From: Flavobacteriaceae bacterium | GTDB taxonomy: Bacteria; Bacteroidota; Bacteroidia; Flavobacteriales; Flavobacteriaceae | Direction of reading: 5' to 3' | Assembly (NCBI GenBank): GCA_024644745.1 | Contig: JAHEHF010000034.1 | Coordinates: 1-32,524, forward strand | Length of the DNA: 32,524 bases | Shown: positions 16,313-23,414 of the stretch, piece by piece | Numbering within the stretch: position 1 is the stretch's first letter | How the letters are laid out: each line of letters starts with the position of its first letter | Position numbers and translations under genes: made by a program | Notes under the pieces: model-generated | Database searches by the model: none | Told to the model about the DNA's origin: nothing | Seen by the model: the letters and a program-made list of their open reading frames with translations, nothing else

Positions 16313-16320
16313 TATATTTG
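16313..16320 (+). promoter_or_regulatory. Candidate -7 element (TATATTTG) for pheT
   Basis: Exact TAnnTTTG followed by CA, 86 nt upstream of the pheT ATG, implying an mRNA leader of about 80 nt. The TTG at 16276-16278 is too far (34 nt) to serve as -33, so only the -7 box is supported. Confidence 0.5.
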
Positions 16321-16406
16321 CAGCTGATAAAAATTGAGGAAGAAAGCATGGTTTTAAACCTTCTAAAATGAATTTCCTCCTTGGTTCTTAGCGAAAAACT
16401 TAAATA

Positions 16407-18839
16407 ATGAAGATATCATATAATTGGTTAAAGGAGTTTTTACGCATCGATCTTGATGCTGTAAGGGTGGGCGAGATATTAACTGATTTGGGACTGGAAG
16501 TTGAAGGAATTGAAACTTTTGAATCTGTGAAGGGAAGCCTTGAAGGGGTTGTCGTTGGAGAGGTTTTAAAATGTGTCAGGCATCCGAATGCAGACAGGCT
16601 AAAATTGGCTGAGGTAGATCTTGGCAACGGAGCACCGGTGCAAATTGTTTGCGGGGCCCCAAATGTGGCAGTCGGCCAAAAAGTTCCGGTAGCGACCGTA
16701 GGAACGATGCTTTATACTGAATCCGGAGAAGGATTCAAGATCAAAAAAGGAAAAATCAGGGGAGAGGAAAGTCATGGAATGATCTGTGCAGAAGATGAAC
16801 TTGGCCTGGGAAACAGTCATGACGGGATCATGGTACTCGATGAGGATGCCATCGCCGGAACACCAGCTGCCGAAATATTCGAACTCTATACTGATCAGGT
16901 TTTTGAAATTGGTTTAACGCCTAACAGGGCCGATGCCATGAGTCATTTAGGAGTCGCAAGGGACCTGTATGCAGGTTTGATGCAGATGGAAGAAATGCAG
17001 ATGAAAATGGATACCCCTTCGGTAAGTGACTTTCATGTTGATGAGCGTACTTTTAATATCAAAGTTGATGTTGAAGATTATACACAGGTACCGCGCTATG
17101 CAGGTATCACTATTACGGATCTTAAAATAGAAGAATCGCCAAAATGGTTGCAGCACAGGCTGCTTGCCATTGGTCTCAGTCCGATCAATAACGTTGTTGA
17201 CATTACCAATTTCATTCTTCACGGTCTTGGCCAGCCCCTGCATGCCTTTGATGCAGACAGGATCAAGGGAGACAAGGTACAGGTGAAGAATTTACCAACT
17301 GGAACCATCTTTGTGGGTCTTGACGGGATCGAAAGAGAACTGCACAAAGATGATATCATCATATGCGACGGCGAGAACAATCCGATGTGCATTGGAGGTG
17401 TATTCGGTGGACTCAAGTCGGGCGTGACAGAAAAAACCAAAACCATCTTCTTAGAAAGTGCCTATTTTGATCCGATTTCAATAAGAAAAACGGCCAAACG
17501 TCATGGTCTGAATACAGATGCTTCCTTCAGGTTTGAGAGGGGGATCAATCCGAATGCAGTGGTATATTCCCTGAAGCGGGCTGCCATATGGATCGCTGAA
17601 ATTGCTAATGGAAAGATCGTTTCAGATGTCACCGATATTTACCCCAATAAAATTGAAGATTTTCAGGTCAATTTTTCATATGAAAAGGCCTTCAGACTTA
17701 TCGGTGAAGAGATTCCGACAGATACCATCAAGAACATTCTGGCTTCCCTGGATATCAGGATCAATCATCAGACTGAATCTGGTTTGGGACTTACCATACC
17801 AGCTTACAGGGTCGATGTAACACGAGAAGCGGATATTGTAGAGGAAATTTTAAGGGTATATGGATACAACAATGTTGAAATCCCCGAAAAGATTAAAACT
17901 TCCGTTTCGCCATCTGACAGATGGAGTCAAGAGAAGATTGAAGCCCTTATTTCGGAGTTCCTGATTTCGAATGGTATTTTTGAAACGATGAGTAATTCCC
18001 TGACCAAGCCTGAGTACGGTGAATCCAGTGCGTCGATCAGTAAGGAATCAAATGTCGGGATTCTCAATGCGCTGAGCGGGGATCTCTCTGTGATGCGTCA
18101 GTCGATGCTATATGGTCTTTTGGAGGCTGTTGCTTATAACCTGAACAGGAGGAACAGCAATTTAAGAATGTTTGAATTCGGAAATACCTATCATAAATAT
18201 GATCAGGCTTATGTGGAAAACAAACACCTTTCATTGGTCTTGAGCGGTAACAGAACACGTGGTCATTGGGATCATGGTTCCAGGACTTCCGATCTGTTCT
18301 ATTTAAAAGGGTTGATCACTGCGATTTTGGAGCGACTGGGTATCACAGGCTTCAAATATGGAAAAACAAAAAATGATTGTTTCTCAGAGGGAATTTCCCT
18401 GAGCCTTGGTAAAACAAAGCTCGTTGAATTTGGGGTTGTAAAAAACGAGGTATTGAAGTCATTCGGGATCAAGCAAGAGGTTTTGTTTGCGGATTTCAAC
18501 TGGAATATGGTGATCAGCACTGCAGGAAAGAAAGACATCAGCGTTGCCCAACTTCCCAAATATCCGGAGGTAAAAAGGGACCTTGCCCTGCTATTGGATG
18601 AAGGGGTAGATTTTATAGATCTGTATGATTTTGCTTTCAAAAGTGAAAGAAAACTATTGAAAAACGTTGATCTTTTTGATGTGTACCTGGGAGATAAGTT
18701 ACCTCAAGGGAAAAAATCCTATGCCCTTAGTTTTATATTACAGGACCCTGATAAAACGCTTACAGACAAGCAGATTGATAAGATCATGACCAGATTGCAG
18801 CAAGGATTTGCGAAAGAATTTGGTGCTGAACTGAGATAG
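16407..18839 (+). CDS. pheT: Phenylalanine--tRNA ligase beta subunit
   Basis: 810 aa, full length. It forms the alpha2-beta2 enzyme with PheS, which is not in this window. Domains in order: N-terminal B1, the EMAP-like tRNA-binding domain at about 40-150 (VVVGEVLKCVRHPNADRLKL), the B3/B4 editing domain (about 215-390, with the LDGIERELHKDDIIICD stretch), B5 (about 400-475, ending in IVEEILRVYGYNN), the catalytic-like B6/B7 region, and the anticodon-binding FDX-ACB domain at about 715-810 (PKYPEVKRDLALLLD). All look intact. The gene follows a -7-like promoter element, and pyrD follows 67 nt downstream in the same direction. Confidence 0.97.
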   Translation: MKISYNWLKEFLRIDLDAVRVGEILTDLGLEVEGIETFESVKGSLEGVVVGEVLKCVRHPNADRLKLAEVDLGNGAPVQIVCGAPNVAVGQKVPVATVGTMLYTESGEGFKIKKGKIRGEESHGMICAEDELGLGNSHDGIMVLDEDAIAGTPAAEIFELYTDQVFEIGLTPNRADAMSHLGVARDLYAGLMQMEEMQMKMDTPSVSDFHVDERTFNIKVDVEDYTQVPRYAGITITDLKIEESPKWLQHRLLAIGLSPINNVVDITNFILHGLGQPLHAFDADRIKGDKVQVKNLPTGTIFVGLDGIERELHKDDIIICDGENNPMCIGGVFGGLKSGVTEKTKTIFLESAYFDPISIRKTAKRHGLNTDASFRFERGINPNAVVYSLKRAAIWIAEIANGKIVSDVTDIYPNKIEDFQVNFSYEKAFRLIGEEIPTDTIKNILASLDIRINHQTESGLGLTIPAYRVDVTREADIVEEILRVYGYNNVEIPEKIKTSVSPSDRWSQEKIEALISEFLISNGIFETMSNSLTKPEYGESSASISKESNVGILNALSGDLSVMRQSMLYGLLEAVAYNLNRRNSNLRMFEFGNTYHKYDQAYVENKHLSLVLSGNRTRGHWDHGSRTSDLFYLKGLITAILERLGITGFKYGKTKNDCFSEGISLSLGKTKLVEFGVVKNEVLKSFGIKQEVLFADFNWNMVISTAGKKDISVAQLPKYPEVKRDLALLLDEGVDFIDLYDFAFKSERKLLKNVDLFDVYLGDKLPQGKKSYALSFILQDPDKTLTDKQIDKIMTRLQQGFAKEFGAELR

Positions 18840-18906
18840 TCAAGGGACCTGAAACAAATAAAAAGAATAAGGCCATACCCTTGAAAAGAAACTAATTTGT
18901 TCATAA

Positions 18907-19920
18907 ATGTATAAATCAATTATTCGCAGCATCCTTTTTCGGTTCGATCCGGAGAAAATTCATCATGTTACTTTTTTTCTGATCAGGGTACTGATGAAGC
19001 TTCCGTTTGCACCCGCTTTGACCAGAAGTATCTTTAAGGTGGAAAAGCCTGAACTGGAAAAAGAATTGTTTGGAATAAGGTTCAAGAACCCGGTCGGGCT
19101 GGCAGCCGGATTCGATAAAAATGCCCTGTTGTTTGACGAATTCTCGAATTATGGATTTGGCTTTGTCGAAGTCGGTACGGTCACCCCAAAACCACAGCCC
19201 GGTAATCCTAAAAAACGTATTTTCAGGTTGCGGGAAGACGAGGCCCTGATCAACCGAATGGGATTTAACAATGACGGTGCCGATGCGATCGTTGAAAGAT
19301 TGCGGAAACGAAAAACCGATATCATCATAGGAGGAAATATCGGCAAGAATAAGGTGACTCCCAATGAAAATGCAATTGAGGACTACCTGATCTGTTTCAA
19401 CAAGCTCTTTGATGTAGTTGATTATTTTGTTGTCAATGTAAGCTCTCCGAATACACCAAACCTCAGGGCCTTACAAGATAAGGAACCCTTGACCAGATTA
19501 TTGAAGACCCTTCAAAATGAGAATTTAAAAAAGGCACAGCCCAAGCCCATTTTACTCAAGATAGCGCCTGACCTTACAAACAGCCAGTTGCTCGATATTA
19601 TAGCAATTGTGGATCACACAAAAATTGCGGGTGTTATCGCCACCAATACCACCCTGTCCAGAGAGGGACTCAGTTCTGAGCACAGAAATGAAACGGGAGG
19701 CCTCAGCGGTAAACCCGTAAAGGACCGTTCTACGGATGTGATTCGTTTCTTGGCTGAAAAATCGGGAAAATCGTTTCCTATCATTGGAGTGGGAGGGATT
19801 CATTCTCCGGAAGATGCCATGGAAAAACTGGATGCCGGAGCTGATCTGGTACAGTTGTATACGGGTTTTATCTATGAGGGGCCAGGACTGGTGAAAAGGA
19901 TCAACAAGGCTTTGTTATAA
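18907..19920 (+). CDS. pyrD: Dihydroorotate dehydrogenase (quinone), class 2
   Basis: 337 aa. The enzyme oxidises dihydroorotate to orotate with a quinone as acceptor in pyrimidine synthesis. Class 2 is shown by the N-terminal membrane-associating helices (about 1-40, [20 protein letters not shown]) and by a serine base: [11 protein letters not shown] at 177-187, with S180 in the catalytic position. FMN/substrate-binding elements include [12 protein letters not shown] (61-72), [12 protein letters not shown] (90-101), and the C-terminal GVGGI and [10 protein letters not shown] stretches. It lies 67 nt after pheT, perhaps in the same transcript, and its stop is 10 nt from the end of the convergent L,D-transpeptidase-like gene. 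Confidence 0.96.
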   Translation: MYKSIIRSILFRFDPEKIHHVTFFLIRVLMKLPFAPALTRSIFKVEKPELEKELFGIRFKNPVGLAAGFDKNALLFDEFSNYGFGFVEVGTVTPKPQPGNPKKRIFRLREDEALINRMGFNNDGADAIVERLRKRKTDIIIGGNIGKNKVTPNENAIEDYLICFNKLFDVVDYFVVNVSSPNTPNLRALQDKEPLTRLLKTLQNENLKKAQPKPILLKIAPDLTNSQLLDIIAIVDHTKIAGVIATNTTLSREGLSSEHRNETGGLSGKPVKDRSTDVIRFLAEKSGKSFPIIGVGGIHSPEDAMEKLDAGADLVQLYTGFIYEGPGLVKRINKALL

Positions 19921-19930
19921 TACCCTGTTT

Positions 19931-20674
19931 TTAAATTGTTTCTTCCAGGATGCCCTGCACAGGTGAGGGTCTCTCTTTGTGGTTGGCCAGTTCAGAGTTT
20001 TTAAGGTAATGGCCTTCCGGATAATATACGAATAACAAGGTGCCGTTTTTTATCTTACTGATGACCTCTTCATATCCTTTTACAGGCAGGGAAGGACAGC
20101 CCAGACTGCGTCCCAGACGTCCGTTATTTTTGATGAAGGCCTGACTCACATAGTCTGCCGCATGGATCACGATGGCCCTTTGTCTGGCATTGCTGTTGCT
20201 GTATTCGAGACCGTCGAGTCTCAATGAGAGCCCGTGTTTTCCTTTATAGGTCTCCGCTGTTTTGTAAAATCCGATACTGCTCTTGAACGACCCTATTTTA
20301 TTGGAAAAGGATTTGGCATATTCTCCTCCTGAATTTTTCCCGTGTGCCACAATGCTTTTATGGATGATCTTTTTCTGTTTCAGGTCGATCAGAAAGAAAC
20401 GATTCTCGTTAGCCGAGCGGCTCATATCAATAACCGTTAGGTAACTGTTGTTCTTGATTTCACCTTCTGAAGCCAGTTTGACATATCCTTTCAGGCCGGT
20501 TTCAAAAGCCTTGTAATTCAGATCTTTATCATTGATGGAGGTGTAAATGCTTTCAGCATAGGTCTCAAAGTCATCAAGGAATACATGTTTGGCCTTTTCA
20601 ACTCTTTCCATAGCTGTCAGTTGCCATCCTCCAAGACACAGCAAGCAAATGAATAAAATCCCTTTTCTGATCAT
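19931..20674 (-). CDS. Murein L,D-transpeptidase catalytic domain family protein (YkuD_2 type)
   Basis: 247 aa with an N-terminal signal peptide (hydrophobic residues about 4-20), so exported to the periplasm. The catalytic domain spans about 75-225 and belongs to the YkuD_2 (DUF4784-like annotation 'murein L,D-transpeptidase catalytic domain') group. The conserved H111-G-K-N-S-G-G stretch, H171 (VIHAADYV) and the nucleophile C193 in GRSLGCPSLP are present. L,D-transpeptidases cross-link peptidoglycan or attach proteins; the function of this subgroup is poorly defined. It is preceded by a TATCTTTG promoter element flanked by strong inverted repeats, which suggests specific regulation. Confidence 0.87.
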   Translation of the reverse strand: MIRKGILFICLLCLGGWQLTAMERVEKAKHVFLDDFETYAESIYTSINDKDLNYKAFETGLKGYVKLASEGEIKNNSYLTVIDMSRSANENRFFLIDLKQKKIIHKSIVAHGKNSGGEYAKSFSNKIGSFKSSIGFYKTAETYKGKHGLSLRLDGLEYSNSNARQRAIVIHAADYVSQAFIKNNGRLGRSLGCPSLPVKGYEEVISKIKNGTLLFVYYPEGHYLKNSELANHKERPSPVQGILEETI

Positions 20675-20714
20675 ATTTCAAGTTAATAAAGGTCGGCTTT
20701 GGTTGTATAAGATC

Positions 20715-20730
20715 CAACTGTTACCAGTTG
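20715..20730. promoter_or_regulatory. Inverted repeat CAACTG-N4-CAGTTG in the leader of the L,D-transpeptidase gene
   Basis: Perfect 6-bp inverted repeat. Read on the minus strand the loop is GTAA, a GNRA-type tetraloop, so as RNA it would be a small stable hairpin just after the presumed start of transcription; as DNA it is an operator-like palindrome. Confidence 0.5.
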
Positions 20731-20743
20731 CAGCAAACAGTTG

Positions 20744-20751
20744 CAAAGATA
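20744..20751 (-). promoter_or_regulatory. Candidate -7 element (TATCTTTG) for the L,D-transpeptidase gene
   Basis: Exact TAnnTTTG followed by CA on the minus strand, 70 nt upstream of the ATG. No clear -33 TTG, which would fit a promoter that depends on an activator. Confidence 0.45.
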
Positions 20752-20790
20752 ACAATTAAATGTGAACACTTTAATTTTTAAGAATAATTT

Positions 20791-20805
20791 AACTGGAAAC
20801 CAGTT
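20791..20805. promoter_or_regulatory. Inverted repeat AACTGG-N3-CCAGTT upstream of the L,D-transpeptidase promoter
   Basis: Perfect 6-bp inverted repeat sharing the ACTG/CAGT core of the repeat at 20715-20730, about 40 nt upstream of the -7 element. A third related half-site (AACAGTTGC, near 20736-20744) touches the -7 element. The placement on both sides of the promoter is typical of a regulator operator pair. Confidence 0.5.
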
Positions 20806-20841
20806 GTTTGTGTTACAAGAATTACAATGATTAAAATTCCA

Positions 20842-23295
20842 TCAGGAATACAGACTCTTGTATTTAATCGGGTCATATTCATGCATCACCTTGTAAACAC
20901 CTTCAAAAATATCGTTGGCAGAGGGTTTTGAGAAATAGTCTCCATCTGTACCGTAAGCGGGTCTGTGGGCCTTTGCTGTAATGGTGGTCGGTTTACTGTC
21001 AAGATAATAATAAGCCTCCTGTTTATTGACAATTTCATCCAGTAAATAGGCGGAGGCACCACCGGGAATGTCCTCATCAATGATCACTAGCCTGTTGGTT
21101 TTTTGAACACTCAATAGCACTTCCTTGTTCAGATCAAAAGGCAGTAAGGTCTGGACATCGATGATCTCAGCATCAATTCCGGCTTGAGAAAGATCTTTTG
21201 AAGCCTCCTCAACGATCCTCAGGGTTGATCCATAAGACACCAGGGTGATGTCATTTCCTTCTTTAACCGTTTCAACCACTCCAATAGGCGTTGTAAATTC
21301 ACCCAGGTTGGAAGGAATTCTTTCCTTTAACCTGTAACCATTCAGATTTTCAATGACGATGGCTGGTTCGTTGGATTGCATCAGCGTATTGTAAAAGCCT
21401 GCAGCTTTTGTCATGTTGCGCGGAACCAGTATGTATATGCCTCTTAATAGATTGATCAGACTGCCCATCTGAGAACCCGAATGCCATATCCCTTCCAGGC
21501 GGTGACCACGCGTTCTGACGATCAAGGGGGCCATTTGTTTTCCAAAGGTCCTGTAGCGCAGGGTTGCCAGGTCATCTGTGAGGACCTGGGTGGCATAAAA
21601 AAGATAGTCAAGGTATTGGATTTCAGCAATTGGACGAAGGCCTCTCATGGCCATTCCTATTCCCTGTCCGATAATGGTCGCCTCGCGTATACCGGTGTCG
21701 TAGACTCTTTCTTCCCCATGCTTTTCCTGCAGTCCTTCAAGTCCCTGATTGACGTCACCGATCTTACCGGAATCCTCCCCGAAAATAAGTATTTCCTTTT
21801 TTTTGGTGAGCAGGGCATCAAAATTGTCTCTGATCACCAGTCTAGCATCGACATCTTCTGAATCTTCATCATACTGAGGTTCTGTTTCAGGGATGTTTGT
21901 CGCTTTGTTGCCATGCTCACTGTAAAGATGCGCACTGTATTTTGGTTGCTGGATCTCCTGGTAGTCCTTGATCCAGTTCTGCAGCAGTTCTTTTTCCTTA
22001 AAATCTTCCTCTCTGAGATACATCAGACTTTTCCTGCCGACCGTCAGAATATTTTTTCGTATCGGTTCATCGATTGCAGCCAGTTCTCTTTTCAGCTTTT
22101 CAAGAAAGATTTCATTTTCACTTTTCTGTGCTGCCTGTTCGAGTAATTTAAGTAAAGCACTTCTCTCTTCAAGCATCGGTTGCATAAAGTCGTTCCAAGC
22201 TTCTCTTTTTGCCTTGGAAACGATTTGTTTTGCCTCCTTTTCGAGAGCAACCAGCTCCGCTTCATTTTCTACAAATTTAAGGACTTCTCCGTCTGAATCT
22301 TCAAGTTCGAAACTCAGGATCCATTCTCTCATTTTGCTGTTGCAATCGAATTCTTTTTCCCATTCAAGCCTTTCTTTACTCTTGTATCTTTCGTGAGATC
22401 CTGAAGTGGAATGTCCCAGGGGCTGTGTAAGTTCCTTTACATGAATCAGAACAGGCACATGTTCTTCACGCGCGATCTTTGATGCTTTGGTGTATACATC
22501 TATCAGCTGGGAGTAGTTCCATCCCTGAACAACAAAGATTTCATATCCCGAGCCTTTTTCGTTTCTCTGAAACCCTTTAAGAATTTCTGAAATGCTCTCT
22601 TTGGTGGTCTGGTATTTTGAATGCACCGAAATGCCATAAGCATCATCCCATATGCTTATCACCATAGGGACTTTCAATACGCCTGCGGCATTGATGGTTT
22701 CAAAGAACGGACCCTCAGAAGTGCTGGCATTTCCTATGGTGCCCCAAGCCACTTCATTTCCCCCGTTTGAAAACTGATGATCGGGATCCAGATCCCTGAT
22801 ATTTTTGAATTTTTTTGAAGCTTCGGCAAGGCCGAGTAGTCTTGGCATTTGACCTGCAGTGGGCGAAATATCGGAACTCACATTATATTGTTCTGTCAAC
22901 CGCTTCCAGGTTCCGTCATCATTGAGTGAATGTGTGGCAAAGTGCCCGTTCATCTGCCTGCCTGCCGAATATGAATCAGCCTTGATGTCTGCATGGGCAT
23001 AAAGGCTTGCGAAAAAATGGCGCGGACTGTATTCGTCAATGGCCATCATGAAGGTCTGGTCTCTGTAATAGCCGGATCTCCAGTCTCCTTTTTGAAAAAC
23101 TTTCGCCATGGCAAGCTGGGGTAATTCCTTTCCGGATCCGAAAATTCCGAATTTTGCTTTTCCTGTGAGAACTTCACGCCTTCCCAAAACACTGCATTCC
23201 CGACTGATAAGAGCTGTTTTATAATCCTGAAGAACTTCTTTTTGGAATTCCTGAAAAGATAATTTATTCGAGATTTTCGGCGTGTCTTTTATCAT
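20842..23295 (-). CDS. 2-oxoacid dehydrogenase E1 component, alpha and beta subunits fused
   Basis: 817 aa from ATG 23295. This start is chosen over ATG 23343 because a TATATTTG promoter element lies between them. Residues about 20-370 form the thiamine-diphosphate-binding E1 alpha domain; a helical linker (about 375-480) leads to an E1 beta half (about 490-670 pyrimidine-binding, 690-810 C-terminal transketolase fold). It would decarboxylate a 2-oxoacid and hand the acyl group to an E2 lipoyl protein, not encoded nearby. The branched-chain type is favoured from general similarity, not proven. In the ThDP/Mg motif the usual acid is N189 and the usual Asn is D218, with Y220 kept, a reciprocal exchange discussed in the findings. 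Confidence 0.9.
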   Translation of the reverse strand: MIKDTPKISNKLSFQEFQKEVLQDYKTALISRECSVLGRREVLTGKAKFGIFGSGKELPQLAMAKVFQKGDWRSGYYRDQTFMMAIDEYSPRHFFASLYAHADIKADSYSAGRQMNGHFATHSLNDDGTWKRLTEQYNVSSDISPTAGQMPRLLGLAEASKKFKNIRDLDPDHQFSNGGNEVAWGTIGNASTSEGPFFETINAAGVLKVPMVISIWDDAYGISVHSKYQTTKESISEILKGFQRNEKGSGYEIFVVQGWNYSQLIDVYTKASKIAREEHVPVLIHVKELTQPLGHSTSGSHERYKSKERLEWEKEFDCNSKMREWILSFELEDSDGEVLKFVENEAELVALEKEAKQIVSKAKREAWNDFMQPMLEERSALLKLLEQAAQKSENEIFLEKLKRELAAIDEPIRKNILTVGRKSLMYLREEDFKEKELLQNWIKDYQEIQQPKYSAHLYSEHGNKATNIPETEPQYDEDSEDVDARLVIRDNFDALLTKKKEILIFGEDSGKIGDVNQGLEGLQEKHGEERVYDTGIREATIIGQGIGMAMRGLRPIAEIQYLDYLFYATQVLTDDLATLRYRTFGKQMAPLIVRTRGHRLEGIWHSGSQMGSLINLLRGIYILVPRNMTKAAGFYNTLMQSNEPAIVIENLNGYRLKERIPSNLGEFTTPIGVVETVKEGNDITLVSYGSTLRIVEEASKDLSQAGIDAEIIDVQTLLPFDLNKEVLLSVQKTNRLVIIDEDIPGGASAYLLDEIVNKQEAYYYLDSKPTTITAKAHRPAYGTDGDYFSKPSANDIFEGVYKVMHEYDPIKYKSLYS

Positions 23296-23319
23296 ATTTG
23301 TATGCGATTGGGAGTTGCG

Positions 23320-23327
23320 CAAATATA
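23320..23327 (-). promoter_or_regulatory. Candidate -7 element (TATATTTG) for the E1 fusion gene
   Basis: Exact TAnnTTTG on the minus strand, followed by CG, 24 nt upstream of the ATG at 23295. It supports that ATG as the start. A -33 TTG is not seen. Confidence 0.5.
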
Positions 23328-23414
23328 CAAAAAATATAAGCATTTTTTTATTTTTCCTAAGTGCCTGATAACGAGTTTGTACCTCAGTTTTGACCCTTTA
23401 AAAAATACGGTTGA

